Below are positions 25,400 through 34,585 of a stretch of 64,000 nucleotides of DNA, piece after piece. The stretch comes from Pararhizobium sp. IMCC3301 (GTDB lineage Bacteria; Pseudomonadota; Alphaproteobacteria; Rhizobiales; GCA-2746425), in NCBI RefSeq assembly GCF_030758315.1, contig NZ_CP132336.1:3067001-3131000 (forward strand), written 5' to 3'. The position numbers and the translations under genes are program-made. The notes under the pieces are model-generated. The model saw only the letters and a list, made by a program, of their open reading frames with translations. It was not told where the DNA came from and ran no database searches. Every line of letters begins with the position of its first letter. The stretch's first letter is position 1.

Positions 25400-26689
25400 C
25401 TAGCCGAATACCCATTGCGGGATCGCGGCGGCAATGGGGGGGAACAGCATCACCAGCGCCAATATCGCGATTTCGGCGAAGATAAAAGGCCAGACATATC
25501 GGATGGTATCGGCATATCGGCACTGCGCGATTGACGTCGCGACAAACAGCAGCACCGCCACTGGCGGGCTGGTTGAGCCAATCTGCGTTGCCATCACCAG
25601 CGCGATGCCGAGCTGGAACTGGTCGATGCCCAGGCTCTGGCCGATGAATACGGCAATCGGCACTGCGATGATCAGCACCGCCATGGAATCGATGAACATC
25701 GTCAGGATCAGCATGGCGAACACCAGCATGGCGAACACCAGCAGCGGCTCGCTTGTCAACGACATGATCGAGGTCAGTAACATCCGGTTGAAATTCAGAT
25801 AGGCCAGCAACCAGCCAAAACTCCCGGCAATGCCGATAATGCCAGCCACCATCGCCGTCGTCAGCGCGGCTGAAAGCAGGATTTGCGGCAGATCGCTCAG
25901 CTTGATGGTCCGGTAGAACACCACCGAGACCAGAAACGAATAGACACAGGCGACAACCCCCGCCTCAGTGGCAGTGAAGATGCCGCCGAGAATGCCACCA
26001 ACGATGATCAATGGCGCCAGTAAAGCCGACCAGACCGCAACCAGCGAGCGCAGCGCGGCCTTGAGATGAAATCGACCACGGCCCTGCATTTCGGGATATT
26101 TCACCGCGTTGCGCGACTGCACATAAACCACGCTCATCAGCGCAGCCCCGACCAGAAAGCCGGGGATAATGCCACCAAGAAACAGGCCCCCGATCGACAC
26201 ATTCGCCAGCGCGCCATAGACGATGATGGTCATCGAGGGCGGAATGATTGCCCCGATGGTCGATGATGTGGCGGTGATTGCGGCGGCATAACCCGGCTTG
26301 TAGCCCTGCTCCTTCATCGCCGGGATCAGCACACCGCCGATGGCCGACGTGTCCGCGGTCGAGGAGCCGGAAATCCCGGCAAAAGCCATCGAGGCGACAA
26401 TATTGGCGTGGGCCAGACTGCCGCGCAGATGCCCGACGACAATCGTCGCGAAATCCACCAGTTTTCGGCTGATGCCACCCTTTGCCATCAATTCACCGGC
26501 AAGAATAAAGTAGGGCAGCGCCAGCAGGCTGAAGGAATCCAGCGTCGTGAACATTTTCTGCGGGAACAGCGGCAGCACCAGTTGCGGCGTCGTCAAAAAG
26601 CCGGCAAGTCCGACCAGGCCCATGGCCAGTATGATTGGCAATCCGGCGAAGATCATGATCAAAAGGATGACAAAGATGATGAGCAGCAT
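25400..26689 (-). CDS. dctM: TRAP transporter large permease (DctM)
   Basis: 429-residue DctM-type permease that moves a carboxylate-type substrate with sodium. About twelve hydrophobic segments are seen, including the family segment FSLLALPYFILAGELMAKGG and GISGSSTADTSAIGGVLIPAM. It lies 5 bases after dctQ and about 50 before the SDR gene. The whole TRAP set (dctP, dctQ, dctM) is in order on the minus strand. Confidence 0.94.
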   Translation of the reverse strand: MLLIIFVILLIMIFAGLPIILAMGLVGLAGFLTTPQLVLPLFPQKMFTTLDSFSLLALPYFILAGELMAKGGISRKLVDFATIVVGHLRGSLAHANIVASMAFAGISGSSTADTSAIGGVLIPAMKEQGYKPGYAAAITATSSTIGAIIPPSMTIIVYGALANVSIGGLFLGGIIPGFLVGAALMSVVYVQSRNAVKYPEMQGRGRFHLKAALRSLVAVWSALLAPLIIVGGILGGIFTATEAGVVACVYSFLVSVVFYRTIKLSDLPQILLSAALTTAMVAGIIGIAGSFGWLLAYLNFNRMLLTSIMSLTSEPLLVFAMLVFAMLILTMFIDSMAVLIIAVPIAVFIGQSLGIDQFQLGIALVMATQIGSTSPPVAVLLFVATSIAQCRYADTIRYVWPFIFAEIAILALVMLFPPIAAAIPQWVFG

Positions 26690-26694
26690 CGGCT

Positions 26695-27186
26695 TCAGCC
26701 TTCGCTTGCAGAATTGATGGCGGCATCATCTGCGAACGAGGCCGCCAGCCGCCTGACACCAATCAGGATCATGTAGAGCGCCCCGATCAGCACGCCCATA
26801 TAGACCCAGTTCATCGGCAGGTTCAGACCGGCACTGCGCTGGGTACTGAGCACGCCCAGAAACTGGGATGTACCAGCTGCAATAAATCCGCCCAGGACGA
26901 GCCACAGACTATCGATAAACCGGGCGAACCAAAGCCGCCCGGACTCGCCCAGATAGGAGCGCAATCCTTCAATCCCCATATGCATCCCGCGGCGATAGGC
27001 GATAGGGATCGCAAGAAACACCAGCCAGATCTGTCCATAGCGCTGGAATTCTTCGCTCCAGCTCAACGACATATTGAGGAAATAGCGGTTGAAGACCTGG
27101 GCTGTGCCGACTGCGATCATCGCCGCAAACAGTCCAATCACCACCGTCTCGACGACGCGGTCGATCCAGCCCATCAAACGTTTCAT
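26695..27186 (-). CDS. dctQ: TRAP transporter small permease (DctQ)
   Basis: 163-residue four-helix membrane subunit of the TRAP transporter, with NRYFLNMSLSWSEEFQRY (family LSWSEE motif) around residue 40-55. ATG 27186 with GGAGCG upstream was chosen over ATG 27198. It lies 58 bases after dctP and just before dctM. It bridges the binding protein and the large permease. Confidence 0.9.
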   Translation of the reverse strand: MKRLMGWIDRVVETVVIGLFAAMIAVGTAQVFNRYFLNMSLSWSEEFQRYGQIWLVFLAIPIAYRRGMHMGIEGLRSYLGESGRLWFARFIDSLWLVLGGFIAAGTSQFLGVLSTQRSAGLNLPMNWVYMGVLIGALYMILIGVRRLAASFADDAAINSASEG

Positions 27187-27244
27187 GGCGCGCTCCATCG
27201 CAAACCGGGCGGACGGCTATATCGAGCCGCCCGCCGGTCGCAGT

Positions 27245-28225
27245 CTATTGCGCAGCGCGAATCGCCGCCAGCAAATCTCCGGCACCGATACCTGCGGCCA
27301 ATTCATCCTGCAGCGGTTGTGCCGCAGCCTTGAACTCCGAAGTGTCCACTTCGGTGATGGTCATACCCACCGCTTCCAGCTTCTGCAATGCTTCCTGCTC
27401 GCGGCCGGGTGCCATCGCGCGGGCAATCGTCAGAGCGAAATCAGCTCCCTCCTGCACAACTTTCTGCTGCTCCGGCGTCAGTTGGTTCCACTGTGCCAGC
27501 GAATACGTCATTGCGGTCGGCCCGAACAAGTGCCGGGTCAGTGCCAGATGGTCCGAGACCTCGTAGAGTTTGGCCGAATAGACCATTGATGCGGCGTGCT
27601 CGAAGCCGTCAAGCACACCCGTCTGCAACGCGGTGTAAACTTCATTGAACGACATCGGAGTGGCATTTGCGCCCATGGCGTTGATCGCCGCAACATAGAT
27701 CGGTGATTGAATGGTTCTCAGCTTCAGACCGGCCAGGTTTTCAGGCTCGGTCACCGCCACGCCCTTGGTCACCACATTGCGGTAACCCCAGCTGAAGCCA
27801 TAACCCAGTGTTTTGAAGCCCGCTGCCTCGAAATCGGCCTTCAGGCTTGTGCCCACCTCGCCATCCAGCGCGCGCCCGACATGGGCATAGTCGCTCCACA
27901 AGAAGGGCAGGTCGAGGACACCGATCTTGGCAATGAAGGTGTTGAACGTGGCGGTGCCGCCAATATACATGGTAGCCCCGGCACCGAGTTGCAGCGCCTG
28001 GATCACGTCAGCATCGCTGCCCAGACCGGACGAGCCCTGAATTTCGACGGCCAGAGTGTCGCTCTTGCTCTCGACATAATTCTTGAACAGCAGCGCCGCA
28101 GCGCCATTATCGTTTTCCAGATCAGCGACTGACGAAAATCCGAATTTGATGGTGGTGACGTCCTGTCCCAGCGCCGGGCTCAGAGACAGTGCAGCCGCAG
28201 CTGCCAGAAGTAAGGTCTTCAGCAT
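27245..28225 (-). CDS. dctP: TRAP transporter substrate-binding protein (DctP)
   Basis: 326-residue periplasmic binding protein of the DctP family: signal peptide to about residue 20, then the family blocks VIQALQLGAGATMYIGG, DLPFLW and the LKLRTIQSPIYVAAINAMGA region holding the conserved arginine that binds the substrate carboxylate. GGGAGG precedes ATG 28225. It is the first gene of the operon, opposite a FadR-type regulator. Confidence 0.93.
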   Translation of the reverse strand: MLKTLLLAAAAALSLSPALGQDVTTIKFGFSSVADLENDNGAAALLFKNYVESKSDTLAVEIQGSSGLGSDADVIQALQLGAGATMYIGGTATFNTFIAKIGVLDLPFLWSDYAHVGRALDGEVGTSLKADFEAAGFKTLGYGFSWGYRNVVTKGVAVTEPENLAGLKLRTIQSPIYVAAINAMGANATPMSFNEVYTALQTGVLDGFEHAASMVYSAKLYEVSDHLALTRHLFGPTAMTYSLAQWNQLTPEQQKVVQEGADFALTIARAMAPGREQEALQKLEAVGMTITEVDTSEFKAAAQPLQDELAAGIGAGDLLAAIRAAQ

Positions 28226-28272
28226 GGCATCCTCCCTTGGATTGCAATTAACAATAATATCTCATACAATAA

Positions 28273-28285
28273 GACAATTATTGTC
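28273..28285. promoter_or_regulatory. Candidate GntR/FadR operator between dctP and its regulator
   Basis: GACAATTATTGTC: 6-bp arms around a central T, in the divergent promoter region of dctP and the GntR regulator. A related half-site ACAATAAT lies at 28251-28258. FadR-type regulators bind short palindromes of this size. Assignment to this regulator rests on position. Confidence 0.5.
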
Positions 28286-28413
28286 AAGCGCAATTTTGGC
28301 AGGGGTATCAGCTGGCTCAGATCAGACAGGAATCGACCTGCAAATTGCGGCGCTTCGTCGTGACACAAACGCCGACTTGGGATAGATGATGAACACCCCA
28401 GCATGTAAAGAGG

Positions 28414-29163
28414 ATGCATAAGATCGACAAAGCAGTCACAAAACCGGCTTCCTCCTCGGGGCTGCGTATCGCCAATCTCAACCCTCATATGCGCGTCCAT
28501 GACCGGCTTGGTCTGGCGCTCGTGCGCGGTGATCTTGCCCCCGGTGAGGCGTTGCCGGCCGAACTCCAGCTCTGCGAGATGCTGGGTGTGAGCCGCACGG
28601 CGATGCGTGAAGCTGTGCGCGGTCTTGCTGCCAAGGGGCTCGTCGATCCGCGGCCCAAACGCGGTACCCTTGTCCGAGACGAGACACTGTGGAACCACCT
28701 TGACCCGGATGTGCTGCGCTGGCGCATCGAGGTGTCGGATGTCGACAGTTATCTGAGCAAGATGTTTCAGTTGCGCCGGGCCACCGAACCTGAAGCGGCG
28801 ACGATTGCAGCTGAGGCGGCGACGGCGGAAGATCACATCGGTCTTGAGGCCGATTTCCAGGCCATGGTCGACGCCGGCGATGACGATGCGGCCTGGGTCG
28901 AGGCCGACCTTGCCTTCCACCGTTCGATCTATCTTGCCACCCATAACGAGTTTTTCTGGCCGATCGGACAATTGTTCAGCATCGGTCTGCGCCAGATGTT
29001 TGAAATCGCCGCAACGGGTTCGCACCGGCCGCGCGCCATCCAGGAGCACGGGGATCTCTGCCGCGCCATCATTGCCCGCCAGCCGGATCAGGCCCGCGCG
29101 GCAGCGCTGAAGCTGGTCGGCAACGCCAGCAGCGACATCGATCGCATTTTGCACAAAAGCTAG
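28414..29163 (+). CDS. GntR-family (FadR subfamily) transcriptional regulator
   Basis: 249-residue regulator with an N-terminal winged helix (about 25-95: PAELQLCEMLGVSRTAMREAV and the wing GLVDPRPKRGTLVRDE, split here for length) and a C-terminal FCD ligand domain with D/H residues (DLAFHRSIY; QEHGDLCRAI) likely to bind a metal and an acid ligand. It is divergent from the TRAP operon and probably represses it in the absence of the substrate or a breakdown product. The nearby palindrome is a plausible operator. Confidence 0.9.
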   Translation: MHKIDKAVTKPASSSGLRIANLNPHMRVHDRLGLALVRGDLAPGEALPAELQLCEMLGVSRTAMREAVRGLAAKGLVDPRPKRGTLVRDETLWNHLDPDVLRWRIEVSDVDSYLSKMFQLRRATEPEAATIAAEAATAEDHIGLEADFQAMVDAGDDDAAWVEADLAFHRSIYLATHNEFFWPIGQLFSIGLRQMFEIAATGSHRPRAIQEHGDLCRAIIARQPDQARAAALKLVGNASSDIDRILHKS

Positions 29164-29182
29164 ATCGTTGCAGATCCGGTGT

Positions 29183-29198
29183 GAGGCCTTCAGGCCTC
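29183..29198. terminator. Short hairpin after the GntR regulator
   Basis: GAGGCC/GGCCTC stem with a TTCA loop, 20 bases after the stop codon. No T-run follows, so it may only be a transcript 3' hairpin. Confidence 0.35.
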
Positions 29199-29269
29199 GA
29201 AACAGCGATGATGAAACCATGGACAGCAAAGGCATTCTCTGCACCGCTTGTGGGAGCATCAGCCCCGGA

Positions 29270-29475
29270 TCAGGCCAATTGCTCCAGACGCTCTGCGATT
29301 AGTTCGTATATGCGACCCGGCACCGCAGAATTGCCACGAAAACGCCCGTCGGGACCTATGCAAAACTGCCGGTGCCAGCCTCTGACCGCACCAGTTTTTC
29401 GCGCGGCCCCGGCGTGAACATCAGGCGTAACAGGAAATCATTGTGACCATCAAAGAACGGGATTTGATCTGTCAT
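29270..29475 (-). pseudogene. Remnant with the N-terminus of an M19 membrane dipeptidase
   Basis: ATG 29475 opens a 39-codon frame starting MTDQIPFFDGHNDFLLRL. FDGHND is the metal-binding N-terminal signature of renal/membrane dipeptidases (peptidase M19, normally 320-400 residues). The frame stops at 29356. After a one-base shift another frame reads on to a stop at 29270, ending RIYELIAERLEQLA, which I do not recognise. The start overlaps the end of the ChaC-like gene, as in a coupled operon. This looks like a gene gutted by deletion. Confidence 0.55.
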
Positions 29476-30229
29476 TTTGCAGCTCCGTCGCCATCGTTGA
29501 ATCGGCCTGCATGAAATCCTCAACGTCACGCAGCAGCGCTGTGCAATGCTCATCGACAACGCCAAGAACGGCGAACTGCTTGACGATGTTTTGCAGATAC
29601 TCATGGCTAGTGCCGAGTACACCAGTCCCGGTGGCGCAATAGGCGATCTGCTCAGCGCGGGTCAGCTCAGGTTTCATGGCTTCAGCGCTATAATCCGCTA
29701 CAAAGGCAAGTGCGCGAACCGGCCTGTCATCCACCAGCCCGGTTATGAAGCGCGGCAGATAGCCGGGACCGATCATTTCGCGCCGCCACAGGATTTCGGT
29801 TTCGGTTTCGATGTTGTCATGTGTCACGCGATAGACCAGGCCTTCACATCCCTGTCCGGTATCAAGCGCTGCCATCAGGCCAGGGATTTCGCGCGTTCCC
29901 CGTCCGCCCCATATGTCTTTCAGGATGAAGCGGCGGGCATAGTCCGGAGCCACCGCACGGCGCACTTCGGCAAACTGCAAGGCGGGGTCCCACATCAGCG
30001 AGCCATAGGCAAAAATCCACAGATCGCCGTTGCCATGCGCATCGAGAATGTCTTTGCGTGACACATCGCGCTGCGCATCGGTGTGGAGTTCATCAAGAAC
30101 CCAGAGCAGTTCAGGATGACGCTCAAAAATCTCCTTGACTTTGAAATCGCGGAAAAAGGATTTGAAGGGATCGTTGATCTTGTCGCGCAACTCGGGAAGG
30201 TGCGTGAATGGGTCAGGTAGAGTGGTCAT
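29450..30229 (-). CDS. ChaC-like gamma-glutamylcyclotransferase
   Basis: 259-residue protein of the ChaC family, which releases 5-oxoproline from glutathione or gamma-glutamyl peptides in the cytosol. The substrate loop FAYGSLMWDP is at about 71-80, and EGLVYRV and ARFITG-like PRFITGLVDDRP segments follow. The catalytic glutamate probably lies in the GTREIPGLMAAL region. An N-terminal extension of about 65 residues precedes the domain. I chose ATG 30229. A GTG at 30262 would add 11 residues. A dipeptidase remnant overlaps its 3' end, suggesting a former peptide-degradation operon. Confidence 0.85.
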   Translation of the reverse strand: MTTLPDPFTHLPELRDKINDPFKSFFRDFKVKEIFERHPELLWVLDELHTDAQRDVSRKDILDAHGNGDLWIFAYGSLMWDPALQFAEVRRAVAPDYARRFILKDIWGGRGTREIPGLMAALDTGQGCEGLVYRVTHDNIETETEILWRREMIGPGYLPRFITGLVDDRPVRALAFVADYSAEAMKPELTRAEQIAYCATGTGVLGTSHEYLQNIVKQFAVLGVVDEHCTALLRDVEDFMQADSTMATELQNDRSNPVL

Positions 30230-30445
30230 CAAGCGTTCCAATTTGGTCGCGTTGCCGAACACACTTCATTAACATGGTCCAGCACAAATAATGCCCTGAA
30301 TATGCCGGATGCCACATCAGTGGCCCCTGGGCGGCAGCTCACAGACTAAGTGTGCACCGATCGCCGATGGCGTCATCGACAGTTGAAGGAGCCGGAGGCT
30401 TGGTCATACCCTGTCCAGTGTGCTGTTGGCGGTGAACCGAATGGC

Positions 30446-30859
30446 TCAACTGCATAATGACTGCCCGAAACTGGGATCGTCGCCAAGATCAAGAAATGGC
30501 AGTACCGCGACGGAAGGTTTGTCCGGCAATGCAGGAAACTGCGGCCCGAACCTTTCAGCAGGTTCATGAATAACGTCCATCCCGAAGCGAAGGCCGCGCT
30601 TGGGAACCGTGACGATTGCAGCCGCGCCGAGCAGTTTGCGCAATGTCGACACCTGCACATTCAAATTGTTGTCGCCGACAGCCATTCCCTCCCAGACCAG
30701 CGCGAAAAGCTCGTCTCTTCCCATCACGCGATCACGGTTTTCGATCAGACATAAAAGCAAATCAAAGGCTCTGGCGCCAATCGCGACAGACTGGCCTCGC
30801 TTGGTCAGTTGGCGGATCGACGGCCGCACCTCAAAATCAAGGAAGCTGATTGCGTCCAT
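30446..30859 (-). pseudogene. Truncated winged-helix (CadC/ToxR-type) regulator
   Basis: 137 residues: an OmpR-type winged helix (about 5-100, with LTKRGQSVAIGARAFDLLL and STLRKLL) followed by KPSVAVLPFLDLGDDP, the start of the TolB-like/adenylate-cyclase-associated region that in full proteins continues for 300-500 residues with TPR repeats. Here it stops about ten residues later. It is probably a degenerate copy. A truncated but working DNA-binding protein cannot be excluded. Confidence 0.6.
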
Positions 30860-31216
30860 TCTGCTCCCAACGCCCCCTCAACTGCCTTGGTCCCGACAAC
30901 GCGGATGGTCGTCAGGAAAGTCACATTGGGCCAAACTTTATCTGCGTAAAATCGAAAGCACAAAACAATAAGAAGTGAGATACAAAAACCATTTCGTTTG
31001 AGCGGTAAAATTCGCCCGGCGGGAAGTCTTCCCGCGCCCTGGAGGGCGTTTCATGCCTACATTGAAACATCAAATGATCTGAATCGAAAGCGGATCATTC
31101 ACGGTGATTCAAGTTAACAGGGACCAACAGAACGGCTCGGAAGGCAGGTATCGGAATGTCCGGACATGCAAAAACGCCTTTTGCAATCTGGCAGGATCGG
31201 CAATCCGGGAATGAGC
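30860..31216. other. Intergenic gap, nothing recognised
   Basis: A 357-base stretch between the truncated regulator and the end of the decarboxylase gene. I see no reading frame with protein-like sequence, no tRNA and no convincing terminator. Confidence 0.4.
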
Positions 31217-32688
31217 CTATGCCTGGTCGTCTGCCAGTGTTTGTCCGATCCGGACTGTTTCGCGGACCAGAATATCCAGATCCTCAAAGCGGGTCCGGTG
31301 ATTGCAGATCGCCACTCTGAGTGTGTGTTTTCCGTTCAGCGTGGTGTCGGAGATCACCGCGATGCCCTCTTCCTGAAGCCGCAGCATGAGCTCCACATTG
31401 AGCGCCTTGAGGGCGGCGGCGGAACGGGTGCCGGGGTTAAATCGGAAGCAGACTATACCGCTGCCGGGGGGGGGGCCGCGACTTCGAGTTGCCGATGGGC
31501 GCTGATCAGCCCGGCGAGGTATTGCGCCTGATCTATGTTGCGGTCGATCAGCCGGCCGAATCTCTCGATGCCATGCTGTTTCAGCGCCATCCAGACCTTC
31601 AGCGCCCTGAAAGCGCGTGAGGTCTGCAGCCCGGATTCGTGAAGCCATCTGCCCGAAGCAAGTCCGCGCTGGGTTGATTCCAGATATTCCGGGGCGGTGG
31701 CGAAACTATCCTGCAACGCTGTGCCGGCCCGGACCAGAACACATCCGACATCAAACGGAGCATGCAGCCATTTGTGGGGATCGAGCGCCACAGAATCGGC
31801 GCGCTGCAGACCGGCCACCCGGTGCGCATTTTTTGGCGCAATTGCCAGCAGGGCGCCGATGCAGCCATCGACGTGGAACCACAGATCCTCTTGCCGGGCG
31901 AGGGTCGCCAAAGCCTCAAGGTCGTCTATGGCACCGGTATTCACCGTGCCGGCATTGCCGATCAGGCAGGCGGGTTGAAAACCGGCAGCACGGTCCTCTG
32001 CGATCGCTGACCGCAACGCGGCAATGTTGATGCGAAAGTCGCAATCCGTAGGAATGCGGCGCAGCGAGCAATTGCCAAGCCCAAGCGCCTCCAGCGCTTT
32101 TCGGTGACAATCATGCACCTGGTCGGAACTGTAAAAGCGCAACGGTCTGGCGATGGCCGCGACCCCCAATGTGCGAACGTCGACGCCGGCCTTGATATTT
32201 CGCGCGACGGCAAGGCCCATCAGATTTGCCATCGAACCGCCGCTGACCAGGGTTCCGTTGGCGGTCGCCGGAAATCCAACAATCTCATTGCACCAGGCGA
32301 TAACCTGGTTTTCAAGAAGGACGGCGGCATGACTGCCGCCGCCAAGATTGGAGCCCTGAACCGCCGCCAGAAAGTCTGCCAGCGCGCCAGTGAAGTTGCC
32401 CGATCCCATGAACCATGCCCAGAATCGCGGATGCACATTGCCCATTGGATAGGCCATCACGCTATGCACGACCTCCTCATAAACGTCCGCAAGAGGAAGC
32501 GGTGTGCGCGGCAAGGGACCATCGAAACCTTGCCGCACCTGTTCCGGCATCTCCTGCCAGGGAGGGCGTTTGCGGACGTCACGCGAATGGGCGATGGCGT
32601 CGTCGATGATGCGATGGGAAAGTTCCGCAACTTCCGTCCAATCAGCCGGGTCGAGACTTTCCGCCGGAGCCATTGGCAGATCGTTCAT
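31217..32688 (-). pseudogene. Group II PLP-dependent decarboxylase, frameshifted at a C10 tract
   Basis: About 490 codons of a group II pyridoxal-phosphate decarboxylase (aromatic amino acid / glutamate / cysteine-sulfinate decarboxylase fold). The N-terminal two thirds is intact, with HPRFWAWFMGSG, GGSMANLM and the PLP-lysine motif ALDPHKWLHAPF. At 31466-31475 a run of ten Cs (minus strand) shifts the frame: the first frame stops within a few codons, and the second resumes IVCFRFNPG to the C-terminus at 31217. One extra C, or two fewer, would restore it. This may be a real mutation, phase variation or a sequencing error. It lies 23 bases after cysK. Confidence 0.85.
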
Positions 32689-32711
32689 GGCAATGTCCGC
32701 CTGTATTGGGT

Positions 32712-33797
32712 TTACGCAGCAAACTGAAAGCCGGGGGTCGAGCGCGACAGCGCCTGCTCCTCGGCATCCATCTCGGCCTCGATACCTTCGAACAGCGGCG
32801 TTGTAAGGTAACGCTCGCCGGTATCTGGAAGCATGCATAAAATGACCGAACCTTCCGGAGCAGTTTCGGCGATCCGGCGCGCGGCGGCAAAGGTCGCGCC
32901 GCCAGAAATTCCGGCGAATATGCCTTCTTTCATTGCCAGTTCCCTGGCCCATTTTATGCCCTCGGCACCCGCCACCGGGACGACCTCGTCGTAAAGTCCG
33001 GCGTCGACTGCTTCCTGCAGGACAAATGGAATAAAGTCAGGCGTCCAGCCCTGAATCGGGTGCGGCTCGAATGCCGGATGGCTGGCCGCCGGTGCATCAT
33101 CATCTGTTCGTTCCTGAATTTTTCCACTGCCCAGCAACTGCGCATTGGCGGGTTCGGTCAACACAATGCGTGTCTCGGGCCGTTCGCGGCGCAACACCCG
33201 GCCAACGCCGGTGACGGTGCCGCCGGTGCCATATCCGGTGACGAACCAGTCGAGGCGGGAGCCGGCAAAATCATTGATGATCTCGCGTGCGGTGGTTGAT
33301 TCATGGATCGCGGCATTGGCCTCTGTCTCGAATTGCCGGGCCAGGAACCAGCCATTGGCCTCGGCCAGTTCAACCGCCTTTTGATACATCCCGAAACCTT
33401 TTTCTGCGCGCGGGGTCAGCACCACTTTCGCGCCGAGCAAGCGCATCAGCTTGCGGCGTTCGATCGAGAAGCTGTCGGCCATTGTGACCACAAGCGGATA
33501 GCCTTTCTGCGCACAGACCATGGCGAGGCCGATTCCGGTATTGCCGCTGGTCGCTTCAATCACCGTCTGCCCCGGCTTCAGCACGCCCTTGCGCTCGGCA
33601 TCCTCGATGATGTTCAGCGCCAGGCGGTCCTTGACCGATCCGGCCGGATTGAAGAACTCGGCCTTGACATAGATCTCGGCATGGCTGACGCCGATATTGT
33701 TGATCCGGACCACCGGCGTGTCACCGATAGTGTCCAGTATGTCGCCGAACAGGCGGCCTCTGCCGACTGTCGAACGGATCTGTGTATTGGAATGCAT
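32712..33797 (-). CDS. cysK: Cysteine synthase family PLP enzyme (CysK-like)
   Basis: 361-residue fold-type II PLP enzyme. The PLP lysine is K56 in PAGSVKDRLALN, followed by ATSGNTGIGLAM and the phosphate-cradle GTGGTVTGVG. It would make cysteine from O-acetylserine and sulfide. It is longer than typical CysK (about 310-325), with an extra C-terminal segment of about 30 residues, so it may instead be a cystathionine-beta-synthase-like or specialised synthase. AAGGAAG precedes ATG 33797. It lies between a secreted cupin and the decarboxylase. Confidence 0.85.
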   Translation of the reverse strand: MHSNTQIRSTVGRGRLFGDILDTIGDTPVVRINNIGVSHAEIYVKAEFFNPAGSVKDRLALNIIEDAERKGVLKPGQTVIEATSGNTGIGLAMVCAQKGYPLVVTMADSFSIERRKLMRLLGAKVVLTPRAEKGFGMYQKAVELAEANGWFLARQFETEANAAIHESTTAREIINDFAGSRLDWFVTGYGTGGTVTGVGRVLRRERPETRIVLTEPANAQLLGSGKIQERTDDDAPAASHPAFEPHPIQGWTPDFIPFVLQEAVDAGLYDEVVPVAGAEGIKWARELAMKEGIFAGISGGATFAAARRIAETAPEGSVILCMLPDTGERYLTTPLFEGIEAEMDAEEQALSRSTPGFQFAA

Positions 33798-33918
33798 GAG
33801 GAGCTTCCTTCTTGTTGAAGTTGATGAAGATGCCAGTGTCCAATCTGGTGCGCTGTCGCCGCATTGCAGGAAATGCTGGTGGTGCGGCGACAGCACATAA
33901 AGTCCGATCATACACAAA

Positions 33919-34419
33919 TTACTTGATCCGGGGATCGTCCTTGGTGTCGATATATTCGATTCCGAACGGGCCCATGGCATTGATCTGGACCACCGTTTCC
34001 GCATCGCTCCAGGCGTAGTGGGGCTGACCGGCGGGAATACGCACAAAACCGCCAGGGGCCAATAGCCCCGCAGCGCTGCGGTCATGCACGTCGCCAACGG
34101 ACATCCCAAAACCGCCCGAGATCACCGTGACATGTTCCTCTTCGGGATGCCGGTGCGGTGGAATATTGTAACCGCCGGGAAATTTCAGCCGGATGACGAA
34201 CGCGCCTTCCTTCCCGGGATGGCCCTGCAGAACCGCAATTTGCGCGCCCTGCGGCAATGTCGGTGGACCGTCTGTGAACGTGATCTCGTCAACCGCGACC
34301 ACCATAGGTTTGTCGCCATCGGCGAAGGCGGGCAATGCCGATGTGGCAAGCAGGGCCGTGGTTGCCAGCATGCCGGCCAGGACCGGCCAGGCTGTCCGAC
34401 GATTGTGAAATTTAGTCAT
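33919..34419 (-). CDS. Secreted cupin-domain protein
   Basis: 166-residue protein with a signal peptide (to about residue 34, ending PAFADG) and a single cupin barrel: PPHRHPEEEHVTVISGG holds the metal-binding HxH...E, and PAGQPHYAW the second-motif histidine. It is exported, so a cytosolic cysteine dioxygenase role is unlikely. GGAG lies just before ATG 34419. It is divergent from the large BTAD regulator at 34586 and may be its main target. Confidence 0.85.
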   Translation of the reverse strand: MTKFHNRRTAWPVLAGMLATTALLATSALPAFADGDKPMVVAVDEITFTDGPPTLPQGAQIAVLQGHPGKEGAFVIRLKFPGGYNIPPHRHPEEEHVTVISGGFGMSVGDVHDRSAAGLLAPGGFVRIPAGQPHYAWSDAETVVQINAMGPFGIEYIDTKDDPRIK

Positions 34420-34585
34420 GATTTTCTCCATTTCTGAACCATTTTTATGTCCCCGCACCTCATGGCAGGAGCCGATCTGCTTCTTGCGCAGACGAGGCGG
34501 GCGCAGGAAACCGGACGGTGCCGGTCGAGTGATGTGCTATGCTCCTTCCATGGGCAGGCAGGTTGTAGGAACCGTGGAAACGCGC

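Noticed and set aside
25350-25523. N-terminal extension of the SDR protein
   Set aside because: It runs into dctM. The Rossmann motif sits at the usual distance from ATG 25349.
28219-29259. 346-residue minus-strand frame
   Set aside because: It lies antisense to the FadR-type regulator, whose domains are clear. A shadow frame.
32689-32952. N-terminal extension of the decarboxylase
   Set aside because: The frame is open upstream into cysK but has no homology. ATG 32688 gives the normal family start.
33919-34419. Cysteine dioxygenase
   Set aside because: It is a cupin, but it has a signal peptide and lacks the cysteine dioxygenase sequence pattern.
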